NCBI GenBank assembly: GCA_030824275.1
Contig: JAVBXY010000008.1
Coordinates: 124,001 to 188,000 of the forward strand
Direction: 5' to 3'
Length of the DNA: 64,000 nucleotides
Source of the DNA: Rhodocyclaceae bacterium
Lineage (GTDB): Bacteria; Pseudomonadota; Gammaproteobacteria; Burkholderiales; Rhodocyclaceae
Under the pieces are notes generated by a model that made no database searches, was not told the DNA's origin, and worked only from the letters and a program-made list of their open reading frames with translations. The translations under genes were made by a program, and so were the position numbers. Of this stretch, positions 25,743 through 34,449 are shown one piece after another (position 1 is the first letter of the stretch; the number at the start of each line of letters is the position of its first letter).

Positions 25743-26937
25743 GGTCGGGCAGCGGAAATGTGGCGAGGATACGCGTTCCGGCACCGGGCTGGCTGTCCTG
25801 GTCGAAGCCGCCGCCCAGGGTTTCGACCCGCTCGCGCATGCCCGGCAGGCCGACGCCGACGGCGATGTCATTGCTATCGAAACCGCAACCATCGTCGGCG
25901 ACGAGTAGATCGAGGCGATCATTCTCCAGCGTCAGCGCGACGTCGATGCGGTGGGCGCTGGCGTGCTTGAGCGCGTTGGTGATGGCTTCCTGGACGACGC
26001 GATAGACGGCGGTGGCCAGCTCGGTCGAAAAAGTCGGCAGTGGCGAGACGGCGAGCTGGATGCCGATGCCGCTGCGTTCGGCCTGCTGTCGGCACAGCCA
26101 GTCGAGGGCGGCGGCCAGCCCGAGGTCGTCGAGCAGGGCCGGCCGCAAATCCAGCGCCCGGTCGCGGATGTGGGTGATGGTCAGCTCGACGATGCCAAGC
26201 CCATCGGCGACACGCTCGGCCTGGGCGCCGTCGCAGTTGCGGGCCAGGGCCTTCAGATTGAGCTTGAGGGCACCGAGTTGCTGGCCGACTTCGTCGTGGA
26301 GCTCGCGCGCCAGGGCGCGCCGCTCTTCTTCCTGCACACTCAGCAGACGCCGGGATAGCTCGCGCAATCGGCTCTCCGCCAGATGCTGTTCCGCCGTGCG
26401 CGCCGCGACCCGTGCTTCGAGGTCCTCGTTGGTCGCCCGCAGTTCTGCTTCGGCCGTCAGGCGTCGCCGGTTGTCGCGAATGACGATGGCAAAGGCCGTG
26501 GCCAGCAGCACGGTGATGACCAGTCCGCCCACCAGCAAGGCCAACCTTGCCAGGCGCGATTCCTCGTCCAGGTTCTGGCGACGCTCCCGCAGCAGCCGGG
26601 TTTCCTGATCGATCAATTGATTGATGACGACAGTGGTACTTTTCGTCGCCAGGGAGTGCACGACGCTGTCCAGCGCAGCCGATGTATCTGATCGGTGTGC
26701 CAGGCGTTGGGACAGGGCTTCGGCCATCACCCGGGCTTCGCTGTAATGCTGCGGACCATCCTCGATGGCCGCCTTCAACTGTTGCAGACGTGCCCGGTTG
26801 TCGAGGGAGCGGGCGACCCAGTCAGCTGCTTGCAGGGCCTCGTTCTGTTGATGCAGCAGGTATGCGATCAGGCCAGCGGCCAGCGCCGCGGCGGTAGCGA
26901 GGATGGCTATGCTGAGTCGTAGTCCTCGCAGCACCAT
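25711..26937 (-). CDS. NarX-type sensor histidine kinase (HisKA_3)
   Basis: A 408-residue kinase. Two membrane helices (about residues 8-28 and 132-154) enclose a roughly 100-residue periplasmic sensor region. A coiled coil (about 158-195) follows, then the dimerisation domain with phospho-accepting H214 in ALARELHDEVGQQ, and a HATPase_c domain with YRVVQEAITNALKHA and VADDGCGFD. The signal is unknown. Residues 296-303 read AVSPLPTF from a repeat copy, in a segment whose length is normal for the family. Confidence 0.92.
   Translation of the reverse strand: MVLRGLRLSIAILATAAALAAGLIAYLLHQQNEALQAADWVARSLDNRARLQQLKAAIEDGPQHYSEARVMAEALSQRLAHRSDTSAALDSVVHSLATKSTTVVINQLIDQETRLLRERRQNLDEESRLARLALLVGGLVITVLLATAFAIVIRDNRRRLTAEAELRATNEDLEARVAARTAEQHLAESRLRELSRRLLSVQEEERRALARELHDEVGQQLGALKLNLKALARNCDGAQAERVADGLGIVELTITHIRDRALDLRPALLDDLGLAAALDWLCRQQAERSGIGIQLAVSPLPTFSTELATAVYRVVQEAITNALKHASAHRIDVALTLENDRLDLLVADDGCGFDSNDIAVGVGLPGMRERVETLGGGFDQDSQPGAGTRILATFPLPDHEPSNPPAAG
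26029..26053 (+). repeat. Dispersed 25-bp repeat, copy 8 (inside histidine kinase)
   Basis: AAAAGTCGGC-AGTGGCGAG-ACGGCG; both outer blocks are perfect. It encodes AVSPLPTF on the minus strand. Confidence 0.92.
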
Positions 26938-26977
26938 GGAGGAACGGCTCTGCCTTATACGAAACGGCTGCGAACCA

Positions 26978-27838
26978 TCAGCGGAAAACCACGGTCTTGT
27001 TGCCGTGGGTGAGCACGCGGTCCTCGAGGTGGTAGCGCAGGCCGCGCGCCAGCACCGTCTTCTCGATGTCCTTGCCGTAACGCACCATGTCTTCCGGCGA
27101 ATCCGAGTGGTCGATGCGGATCACATCCTGCTCGATGATCGGGCCTTGATCGAGTTCTTTCGTCACGTAATGGCAGGTGGCGCCAATCAGTTTCACTCCG
27201 CGTGCGTAAGCCTGGTGATAGGGCTTGGCGCCGACGAAGCTGGGCAGGAAGGAATGGTGGATGTTGATGATCTGTCCCGGATAGTCGCGGCACAGCTCGG
27301 GGGAGAGGATCTGCATGTAGCGCGCCAGCACCATGGTGTCGCCGCGCACCTCGTCGAACAGGCGCTGCACCTCGGCGTAGGCCGCCAGCTTGTTCTCGGG
27401 ATTCACCGGCACATGGTGGAAGGGAATGCCATGCCACTCGACGAAGCCTTTGAAGCTGTCGTGGTTCGAGATCACGCAGGGAATCTCGATGTCCAGCTCC
27501 TTGGACTGCCAGCGAGCCAGCAGGTCGTACAAACAATGCTCCTGTTTGCTGACCAGGATCACCACCCGTTTCTTCACGGCGGAATCGCTGATGCGCCAGT
27601 CCATTTGCAGGGACTCGGCGACGGGACGGAAACGTTCGCGAAACTCGGCGAGATGGAAGGGCAGGGACTTGGCCTTGACCTCGATGCGCATGAAGTAGCG
27701 GCCGTCGAGATCATCGGCATGAAAGCTTGATTCGAGTATCCAGCCCTTGTGCTCGGCGATGAAGCCGGTCACCCGCGCGATGATGCCGACCTGGTCGGGG
27801 CAGGAAGCGGAGAGGGTGTAGAACCGGTCGCGATGCAT
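26978..27838 (-). CDS. purU: Formyltetrahydrofolate deformylase
   Basis: A 286-residue enzyme that hydrolyses 10-formyl-tetrahydrofolate to formate and tetrahydrofolate, feeding PurT and balancing one-carbon pools. An N-terminal ACT domain (YTLSASCPDQVGIIARVTGF) precedes the formyltransferase fold with NIHHSFLPSFVGAKPYHQA and GATCHYVTKELDQGPIIEQD, which hold the catalytic Asn, His and Asp. The start shares one base with the thrH stop, so the two are co-transcribed. Confidence 0.96.
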   Translation of the reverse strand: MHRDRFYTLSASCPDQVGIIARVTGFIAEHKGWILESSFHADDLDGRYFMRIEVKAKSLPFHLAEFRERFRPVAESLQMDWRISDSAVKKRVVILVSKQEHCLYDLLARWQSKELDIEIPCVISNHDSFKGFVEWHGIPFHHVPVNPENKLAAYAEVQRLFDEVRGDTMVLARYMQILSPELCRDYPGQIINIHHSFLPSFVGAKPYHQAYARGVKLIGATCHYVTKELDQGPIIEQDVIRIDHSDSPEDMVRYGKDIEKTVLARGLRYHLEDRVLTHGNKTVVFR

Positions 27839-28446
27839 CAGATGCGCTTGGACGCCTTGTCGATCTCGGCGCGCAGTTCGGTGTAGTTCATAGTCACCGG
27901 AAACTGCGGGAATTCGTCGATGACGTTCTGCGGCGGATGGAACAGGATGCCGGCATGGGCCTCGCCGAGCATGGCGGTGTCGTTGTAGCTGTCACCGGCG
28001 GCGATGACCTTGAAGTTGATTTCCTTGAAGCGCTGCACGGCTTCCTTCTTCTGGTTCGGCATGCGCAGGTGGTAGTTCACCAGAAAGCCTTCCTTGTCCG
28101 CCTCCAGCTTGTGGCAGAACAGGGTCGGCATGCCCAGTTGCGCCATCAGCGGCATGGCGAATTCGTAGAAGGTGTCGGAAAGGATGATCACCTGGAAGTC
28201 GCGGCGCAGGGCGTCGAGGAAATCCTTGGCGCCGGCCATCGGCCCCATTTCACCGATCACCTTCTGGATGTCCGGCAGGCCCAGCTTGTGCTGCTTGAGT
28301 AGGTCGAGGCGGAACTTCATCAGCTTGTCGTAGTCCGGCTCGTCGCGGGTGGTGCGACGCAGTTCGGGGATACCGGTGCGCTGCGCGAATTCGATCCAGA
28401 TTTCGGGGACCAGCACGCCTTCGAGGTCGAGACAGACAAGTTGCAC
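27838..28446 (-). CDS. thrH: ThrH-type phosphoserine phosphatase / homoserine phosphotransferase
   Basis: A 202-residue HAD-family protein. Motif I is CLDLEGVLVPEIW, in which E replaces the second Asp exactly as in ThrH. Motif II is ILSDTFYEF and motif III/IV includes AAGDSYNDTAML. ThrH of Pseudomonas acts on phosphoserine and moves phosphate to homoserine. The GTG at 28446 gives the same length as the family and has GGAG nine bases upstream. A repeat copy lies just upstream in the leader. Confidence 0.88.
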   Translation of the reverse strand: MQLVCLDLEGVLVPEIWIEFAQRTGIPELRRTTRDEPDYDKLMKFRLDLLKQHKLGLPDIQKVIGEMGPMAGAKDFLDALRRDFQVIILSDTFYEFAMPLMAQLGMPTLFCHKLEADKEGFLVNYHLRMPNQKKEAVQRFKEINFKVIAAGDSYNDTAMLGEAHAGILFHPPQNVIDEFPQFPVTMNYTELRAEIDKASKRI

Positions 28447-28459
28447 GGGGAGTTTCTCC

Positions 28460-28484
28460 AAAAGTCGGCACTGGTGACACGGCG
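28460..28484 (+). repeat. Dispersed 25-bp repeat, copy 9 (thrH leader)
   Basis: AAAAGTCGGC-ACTGGTGAC-ACGGCG, both blocks perfect. It is non-coding here, 14 bases before the thrH start on the minus strand. Confidence 0.93.
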
Positions 28485-28571
28485 ATACAAGGTCGCCAAG
28501 CCGCGCCGGAACACGAAAATAGGCCCGGATTTTACCCTTTTGGCCGCGCGGTCGTTCTATAGACTGGGCCG

Positions 28572-29822
28572 ATGAATGCTATTTCCGCCCTGCTCAACCG
28601 CCGCATGCTGGTCTGCATCTTCACCGGCTTCGCCTCGGGTCTGCCGCTTTACCTGCTGCTCAATCTGGTGCCGGCCTGGCTGCGCTCCGAAGGCATCGAC
28701 CTCAAGACCATCGGCCTGTTCACCCTGGTGCAGTTTCCCTACACCTGGAAATTCCTCTGGGCACCGCTGCTGGACCGCTTCGTTCCCCCGCTGGGCAGAC
28801 GGCGCGGCTGGATACTTCTGACCCAATCCCTGCTGCTCGTCGTGGTGGCGTCCTTCGGCTTCTACTCACCGAAGGACGACATCGTGCCCATCCTCTGGCT
28901 GGCCGCCGCTGTGGCTTTTCTTTCCGCGACGGCCGACATCGCGCTCGACGCCTTTCGTCGCGAGATCCTTGCCGAGGCAGAACTGGGCCTGGGCAACTCG
29001 GTGCATGTGAACGCCTATCGCATCGCCGGACTGGTGCCGGGCTCCCTGTCGCTGATACTGGCCGATCGCCTGCCCTGGGATCAGGTCTTCGCCATCACTG
29101 CGCTGTTCCTGCTGCCTGGATTCTTCATGGCCATCAAGGTGAAGGAGCCGGCGGTGGCCGGCGGCGCGCCGAAGACCCTGCGCGAGGCCGTGGTCGAGCC
29201 TTTCCACGAATTCATCGGCCGCGCCGGCTGGCGCGAGGCGGTGCTGATCCTTGCCTTCATCTTCCTCTACAAGCTCGGTGACTCCATGTGCACCGCGCTG
29301 GCGACGCCTTTCTACCTCGACATGGGTTTCGCCAAGACCGACATCGGCCTCGTCGCCAAACATGCGGGCCTGTGGCCGGCGGTGATCGGCGGCCTGCTCG
29401 GCGGCCTGTGGATGGTGAAGCTGGGTATCAACCGGGCGCTCTGGGTGTTCGGTTTGGTACAACTTGTGTCAATTTTCGGCTTCGCCTGGCTGGCCTCCAT
29501 CGGCCGCAATGCCGCCATCGGCCCTGAGCAACTGACGCAATTGGCTTTGGTTATCGGCTTCGAGGCCCTCGGCGTCGGCCTGGGTACGGCGGCCTTCGTC
29601 GCTTTCATCGCCCGCGCCACGCATCCGCTCTACACGGCCACCCAGTTCGCACTGTTTACGAGCCTGGCGGCCGTACCACGCACCTTCATGAACGCATTCA
29701 CCGGCTTCCTGGTCGAGTCCATGGGCTGGTTCGGCTTCTTCCTGCTATGTGCCGCCTTGGCTGTGCCCGGCATGGCACTGCTTTTGCGAGTAGCACCGTG
29801 GCAAGAACGCAACACCTCTTGA
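28572..29822 (+). CDS. ampG: AmpG-type muropeptide MFS transporter
   Basis: A 416-residue membrane protein with about 12 helices. The N-terminus carries the AmpG motif FTGFASGLPLYLLL and then PYTWKFLWAPLLDR, followed by TADIALDAFRREIL. AmpG imports anhydromuropeptides from cell-wall turnover for recycling and, in some species, for induction of beta-lactamase. It is divergent from thrH with about 125 bases between. Confidence 0.88.
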   Translation: MNAISALLNRRMLVCIFTGFASGLPLYLLLNLVPAWLRSEGIDLKTIGLFTLVQFPYTWKFLWAPLLDRFVPPLGRRRGWILLTQSLLLVVVASFGFYSPKDDIVPILWLAAAVAFLSATADIALDAFRREILAEAELGLGNSVHVNAYRIAGLVPGSLSLILADRLPWDQVFAITALFLLPGFFMAIKVKEPAVAGGAPKTLREAVVEPFHEFIGRAGWREAVLILAFIFLYKLGDSMCTALATPFYLDMGFAKTDIGLVAKHAGLWPAVIGGLLGGLWMVKLGINRALWVFGLVQLVSIFGFAWLASIGRNAAIGPEQLTQLALVIGFEALGVGLGTAAFVAFIARATHPLYTATQFALFTSLAAVPRTFMNAFTGFLVESMGWFGFFLLCAALAVPGMALLLRVAPWQERNTS

Positions 29823-29914
29823 TATTTTTCAAATCGATTCAACCTTTGTCACAAGCGCGTCGTTATACAGTTGAAGGCGTACGGTTCCACCGCAGTTCCC
29901 TCAAGGAGACCGAC

Positions 29915-30118
29915 ATGTTGATGGTGATGGAAATGAGCTCAGGCAAAATTTACGAGGACGAATTCGGCAAGTTCGAGGACGAGGTTCTCAACGCCGAGTG
30001 GACGCCGCCCGCTCCCGAACTGCAACTCGGTTTGCAGGAAGTGCATTCTGTCTCAGCGTCGGCGCGAGACGTCGACGCTGAGGCGTTCCTGGCGACGATG
30101 TACCGAAACCAGCAGTAG
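29915..30118 (+). CDS. Small hypothetical protein, 67 residues
   Basis: An AAGGAGACC ribosome site precedes the ATG at 29915. The protein is acidic, begins MLMVMEMSSGKIYEDEFGKF and has no signal peptide. No family is recognised. Its 3' part contains a 10-bp inverted repeat (30052-30061 with 30073-30082) and a sequence like the dispersed repeat with four bases missing. It follows ampG by 92 bases. Confidence 0.6.
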   Translation: MLMVMEMSSGKIYEDEFGKFEDEVLNAEWTPPAPELQLGLQEVHSVSASARDVDAEAFLATMYRNQQ

Positions 30119-30131
30119 TCGCCACTGCTAT

Positions 30132-30164
30132 CATCGGACGCTTTCCCTTCGAGAGCGTCCGATG
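30132..30164 (+). promoter_or_regulatory. Hairpin enclosing a start codon
   Basis: CATCGGACGCT at 30132-30142 pairs perfectly with AGCGTCCGATG at 30154-30164. The ATG of the thioesterase gene (30162-30164) is the last three bases of the right arm and the weak ribosome site lies in the loop and stem. It could act as terminator for the small upstream gene or as a translational switch. Confidence 0.5.
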
Positions 30165-30614
30165 AGTTCGTCTGCCACGCCCGCAACGCCACCCCTTCAC
30201 ACTCGCGCTTCCTACCCGCACTTCCTCGCCATTCCCACCCGCTGGATGGACAACGACGTCTACGGCCACGTCAATAACGTCGTCTATTACAGCTACTTCG
30301 ACACCGTCATCAATGAACACCTGATCCGCGACGGTGGCCTCGATATCCACGATGGCAGCATCGTCGGCTACTGCGTCGAATCCCAGTGCAAGTACCACGC
30401 GCCGATCGCCTTTCCGGAAACCATCGAGGCCGGGCTGCGGGTCGGTCATCTGGGCAATTCCTCGGTACGTTACGAGATCGCCCTGTTCCGCCAGGGTGAG
30501 GACGCGCCGGCCGCCACTGGGCATTTCGTTCATGTTTTCGTGGATCGCGAACAGAACAAGCCAACGGCGATACCCGCCAACATCCGCGCCTGTCTTGAAC
30601 GTCTGAAGGGCTGA
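30162..30614 (+). CDS. Acyl-CoA thioesterase, 4HBT hotdog family
   Basis: A 150-residue hotdog-fold protein. The catalytic motif is RWMDNDVYGHVNNVVYYSYFD, typical of the 4-hydroxybenzoyl-CoA thioesterase type with the active Asp. It hydrolyses an acyl-CoA of unknown chain. The next gene, an MFS transporter, starts one base after its stop. The start codon is within a perfect 11-bp hairpin. Confidence 0.87.
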   Translation: MSSSATPATPPLHTRASYPHFLAIPTRWMDNDVYGHVNNVVYYSYFDTVINEHLIRDGGLDIHDGSIVGYCVESQCKYHAPIAFPETIEAGLRVGHLGNSSVRYEIALFRQGEDAPAATGHFVHVFVDREQNKPTAIPANIRACLERLKG

Positions 30615-30615
30615 G

Positions 30616-31794
30616 ATGAGCGCCGACGCGCGCAGCGATGGCCGTCTGGTGCTGCTGCTTTGCGTCGCCGGCATCTTCAGTCTGGCCGGCTTCTCCACCT
30701 GGCCGGCTCTGCTGCCTGAACTGCAAGCATTGTGGGGGCTTTCCGGCAAGGAATCGGGGGCCATCGGCGGCAGCTATTTCGCTGGCTACATGCTGGCGGT
30801 GCCTTTCCTTTCAGGTCTTACCGACCGTATCGACGCGCGTCGGGTTTACATCGGCGCCTGCCTGCTGGCGGCCTTTGGCCACTTCGGCTTTGCCTTGTTG
30901 GCGGATGGCCTGGTTTCGGCCTGTCTGTGGCAGGCCATCGGCGGCGCCGGTCTCGCCGGCACTTACATGCCCGGCCTCAAGGCGCTGACGGATCGAGTGC
31001 AAGGGCCGCGCTTGCCGCGTTACATCGCGTTCTACACGTCCACTTTCGGCATCGGCGCGGCCTTGTCCTATGCGCTGTCGGGTTGGGCCGGGCTGATCGA
31101 CTGGCGCATCGCCTTCATCGCTGGCGGCATCGGTCCCTTCGTCGCCATCGTCCTTGTGCTGCGCGGCATGCAGCCCGTGTCGCCCAAGGGAGGCCACGCG
31201 CCCGGCATCGGCGCCCAGTTCGCCGCACTCAAAGACCGCGCAGTGCGCGGCTACGTGTTGGGCTACGCCGCGCACTGCTGGGAACTCTTCGGCCTGCGGT
31301 CATGGATCGTCGGCCTGCTGGCCTTTTCCGCCACCCAGGGCAATCTGCCACTGGCGCCGGCGACGGCAGCGAGTCTGATTAGCCTGGTCGGCATTCCCGC
31401 CAGCATTCTCGGCAATGAATTCGCCAGCGCCCGCGACCGTCGGCGCTTCATCCTCGGCATCATGCTTGCCTCCGGCCTGCTGGCCTGGGTCGTGGGCTTT
31501 GTCGCCAGTTGGCCTCTGCTGCTGCTGTTCCTGCTGGTGCTCTATCAGGCGGTGGTGATGGCCGACTCCGCCGCACTGACCGCCGGCCTGGTATCCGTGG
31601 CCGATCCGGCGCGACGGGGGGCCGTCATGGCGGTGTATTCCATGGCCGGCTTCGGTGCCGGTTTCCTCTCGCCGCTGGTCGCCGGTGCCGTGCTCGATGC
31701 CGGCGGTGGCGGCACCTCGGCCTGGGCCTGGATGCTCGCCACCGGCAGCCTCGGCATCTGGTGCCTGCTGGCGCCGCTGGCCCTCAAACGTTAG
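30616..31794 (+). CDS. MFS transporter
   Basis: A 392-residue protein with 12 predicted helices and the MFS pattern of a first half (LVLLLCVAGIFSLAGFSTWPALLPEL, then SGLTDRIDARRVYIGACLLAA) and a second half (VADPARRGAVMAVYSMAGFGAGFLSP). The substrate is unknown. It is translated with the thioesterase gene, which may hint at an aromatic or fatty acid substrate, but this is speculation. Its end overlaps the convergent DUF2917 gene by 11 bases. Confidence 0.85.
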   Translation: MSADARSDGRLVLLLCVAGIFSLAGFSTWPALLPELQALWGLSGKESGAIGGSYFAGYMLAVPFLSGLTDRIDARRVYIGACLLAAFGHFGFALLADGLVSACLWQAIGGAGLAGTYMPGLKALTDRVQGPRLPRYIAFYTSTFGIGAALSYALSGWAGLIDWRIAFIAGGIGPFVAIVLVLRGMQPVSPKGGHAPGIGAQFAALKDRAVRGYVLGYAAHCWELFGLRSWIVGLLAFSATQGNLPLAPATAASLISLVGIPASILGNEFASARDRRRFILGIMLASGLLAWVVGFVASWPLLLLFLLVLYQAVVMADSAALTAGLVSVADPARRGAVMAVYSMAGFGAGFLSPLVAGAVLDAGGGGTSAWAWMLATGSLGIWCLLAPLALKR

Positions 31795-32116
31795 CGCTGA
31801 TGATCCGCACCCGGCTGGGACGCAAGGCCTGCACGGTCGCCTGATCGCGACGTCCGACCATGAAGCGCTGGCCGGCGCCGAGGATGTGGTCCTCGTAATC
31901 GCCATCGCGGGTCAGCCACAGTTCGCCCTCGAGACACAAGACCGTCAGCGCGGCAGGCGGCAAGGCGAGCAGGCGGTTGGCGGCCAGACTGACATCTTTC
32001 ATGCCTTGATGGAATCCATCGTCACGATAGGCTGAGGTATCCTGCGTCATCGTCCGACGACGTTCCGAGCGCTGGTTGCAAAGGATGGATGGTGCAAGTG
32101 CATTGCTGGAGTTCAT
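31784..32116 (-). CDS. DUF2917 family protein
   Basis: A 110-residue protein. The core LPPAALTVLCLEGELWLTRDGDYEDHILGAGQRFMV is a small cupin-like fold typical of DUF2917. Its function is unknown. The ATG at 32116 is preferred because GGGAG sits seven bases upstream; an ATG at 32050 is also in frame. It is divergent from a LysR regulator, an arrangement that often means the regulator controls it. Confidence 0.72.
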   Translation of the reverse strand: MNSSNALAPSILCNQRSERRRTMTQDTSAYRDDGFHQGMKDVSLAANRLLALPPAALTVLCLEGELWLTRDGDYEDHILGAGQRFMVGRRDQATVQALRPSRVRIISANV

Positions 32117-32212
32117 GATCGTTCTCCCGTGTGGGTTCCGGTAAGGGCATTATTGGTTTCATCACCGCGGTTGACTAACGATATTTGGACATGCGATTCA
32201 TGAGTAGCAGGA

Positions 32213-33124
32213 ATGGATGTGCGAATGCGTAAGGACGAACTTCCCCCGCTGGATGCCCTGCGCGCCTTCGAGGCCGCCGCCCGTCACCTGTCCTTCACCC
32301 AGGCGGCGGAAACGCTCTTCGTTACCCAGTCCGCCATCAGCAAACAGATCGCCGCCCTGGAGTCGGCGCTGGCGACGCGGCTGTTCGAACGCCAAACCCG
32401 CGCCCTAGCACTGACGCCCGCCGGCGAGCGTTTGCTGCGCGCTACCGAGTCCGCCTTCGCCACCCTGCGCGAAGCCGTTGCCGACCTGCGTGCCGGCGAG
32501 GAACCGACGGTGACGCTGGCCACCACGCCGGCTTTCGCCACCTTTTGGCTGATCCCGCGTCTGGCCGATTTCCGGCGCGCCTATCCCGGCATCGACATCC
32601 GCATTTCCGCCGACACGCGCCTGGTCGATATCGAGCGTGGCCGCTTCGACGCTGCCGTGCGCTATCTGGCGGATCGCAGCGCCCCTGCCGGCGCCTTGCG
32701 CCTGTTCGGCGGCACCGTGCTGGCGGTGTGCAGTCCCACGCTGCTGAAGTCGGGCCCACCCTTGCGGAAGCCGGCTGATCTTGTCCATCACATCCTGCTC
32801 AGCTTCGAGGACGAGCAACAGCACCGCCCCTGGTTGTCCTGGCAGGCCTGGCTGGAAATGGCCGGCGTACCCGAACTGCGGCCCGCCGGCAGCATCGCCT
32901 TCAACCAGAACGAGCAGGCGATTCGTGCCGCCATCGACGGTCAGGGCGTGGCGCTGACCACCCAGGGTCTGGTCGCCGATTTATTGAAAAGCGGCACCCT
33001 GGTCGCACCCTTGCCGCAGCGTTTTTCCAATCCCCGGTCTTATTACCTGTTGTTGTCGGGTCGGGCGGCGGAGAATCCCGCCTTGACTGCATTTCGCCAG
33101 TGGCTGGAAGGTCTGGCCACGTGA
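32213..33124 (+). CDS. LysR-family regulator, GcvA type
   Basis: A 303-residue LTTR. The winged helix is LPPLDALRAFEAAARHLSFTQAAETLFVTQSAISKQIA, followed by a linker helix and substrate-binding domain from TVTLATTPAFATFWLIPRL. The opening LPPLDALRAFEAAARH is typical of GcvA-like regulators. It is divergent from the DUF2917 gene with a 96-base gap and is the likely regulator of it. ATG codons at 32213 and 32225 are both possible. Confidence 0.9.
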   Translation: MDVRMRKDELPPLDALRAFEAAARHLSFTQAAETLFVTQSAISKQIAALESALATRLFERQTRALALTPAGERLLRATESAFATLREAVADLRAGEEPTVTLATTPAFATFWLIPRLADFRRAYPGIDIRISADTRLVDIERGRFDAAVRYLADRSAPAGALRLFGGTVLAVCSPTLLKSGPPLRKPADLVHHILLSFEDEQQHRPWLSWQAWLEMAGVPELRPAGSIAFNQNEQAIRAAIDGQGVALTTQGLVADLLKSGTLVAPLPQRFSNPRSYYLLLSGRAAENPALTAFRQWLEGLAT

Positions 33125-33140
33125 TGGAAATGCGGAAGAC

Positions 33141-34331
33141 ATGCTCCTTCGCTACTGGCAGAATGGCATCAAGCGCTTCGACCCTATTGTTCCAATGGAT
33201 TTCCCGATAGAACGGTTTGACCAGCTCGGATTGTCCGGCGCCTTGCTGCGACGCCTGAACGAATCCGGGCACGACACGCCGTCGCACATTCAAAGCGTCT
33301 GCATCCCGCCTCTGCTGTCCGGGCGCGACCTGCTGTCGGAGGCCCATGCCGGCACGGGGCGGACGCTGGCCTTCGTCCTGCCGCTGCTCCAGACCTTGAC
33401 GCTGGACAATCGCCAGGCGCAGGTGCTGGTACTCACGCCTTCGGACCAGGTGTCCCTGCACGTCGCTGAAGTATTCCAGCGCTACGCCCGCTACCTGACG
33501 GATTTTCATGTGCTGCCCATCAACCACCAGAGCTCGGCGATCCAGTCGCGCCAGATGCGGCGCGGGGCCCAGGTCATCGTTGGCACACCGCGCCGCATCA
33601 TGCATTTCATCGAGGAGCACGGGCTGGACATCGCCAGCGTCACCAAGGTGATCTTCGACGCCGCCGACGAGATGCTGCGCGAGGGCTTCGGCCAGGATAT
33701 CCAGGCGGTCCTGTGGCAGATGCCCGCCATCCGGCAGCGGGCGATCTTCAGCGCCACCCTGCCCCGGCCTTTGCGGTATCTGGCGAACGCTATCCTCCAT
33801 GACCCACTGATGGTGAAGGGCACAGAGACGACGCCGGCGCCCAGCCCGGTGCGGCAGCGCCATTGGCAGATCGGTGACCAATCCAAGCTCAATGCCCTGG
33901 CGCGCCTGATCGAAGTGGAGCCGGATTTCGACGCGGCATTGGTCTTCGTGCACGACACCGGCGCCGCCGCCGATCTCGCCGAACGACTCCTGGCGCGAGG
34001 CTATGCCGCCGCCGCCCTCGACGGCAATTCAACACCGGAGAAGCGCCTGGCTCTGGCCGAGCAACTGGAGCGGGGCGAACTCGACCTGCTCATCGGCACC
34101 GACCACGCGACGCGCGACATCCTTCTAAACCGCATCACCCACAGCATCAGCTACGACATACCCTGCGATTCCACATCGCATGCCTTCCGCATTTCCCACG
34201 CCGGCCACGTCGGCCATCGCGCCACCGCTGTGGTGCTGGTGACCGCCGCCGAGATGGGCATGCTGCACAGTCTGGAGCACGCCACCCGGCAGGCCATCCC
34301 GCCGCTGGAACTGCCGGAACGGATACGCTGA
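33141..34331 (+). CDS. DEAD-box helicase-like protein lacking catalytic motifs
   Basis: A 396-residue intact frame with the two RecA-like halves of an RhlE-type RNA helicase. The Q motif keeps its Gln (Q51), and SAT is intact at 204-206. The catalytic motifs are not: Walker A reads AHAGTGRT with Arg74 for the essential Lys, DEAD reads DAAD (173-176), motif Ia lacks PTRELA, and motif VI reads FRISHAGHVG, losing two of the Arg residues needed for ATP hydrolysis. It should not hydrolyse ATP. It might bind RNA or act as a decoy. ATG at 33195 is an alternative start. Confidence 0.82.
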   Translation: MLLRYWQNGIKRFDPIVPMDFPIERFDQLGLSGALLRRLNESGHDTPSHIQSVCIPPLLSGRDLLSEAHAGTGRTLAFVLPLLQTLTLDNRQAQVLVLTPSDQVSLHVAEVFQRYARYLTDFHVLPINHQSSAIQSRQMRRGAQVIVGTPRRIMHFIEEHGLDIASVTKVIFDAADEMLREGFGQDIQAVLWQMPAIRQRAIFSATLPRPLRYLANAILHDPLMVKGTETTPAPSPVRQRHWQIGDQSKLNALARLIEVEPDFDAALVFVHDTGAAADLAERLLARGYAAAALDGNSTPEKRLALAEQLERGELDLLIGTDHATRDILLNRITHSISYDIPCDSTSHAFRISHAGHVGHRATAVVLVTAAEMGMLHSLEHATRQAIPPLELPERIR

Positions 34332-34449
34332 CCGCTGTTTCTGGCCCCGAAATTGCTAGAAGTTTCAGCGAGGGGCGCTGGTGTTACAAAGTGGCAGGCA
34401 ACTCAACCCAGGCGTCCCTTCCGACGTTAATCGTTCAGGAGGATTCGCC

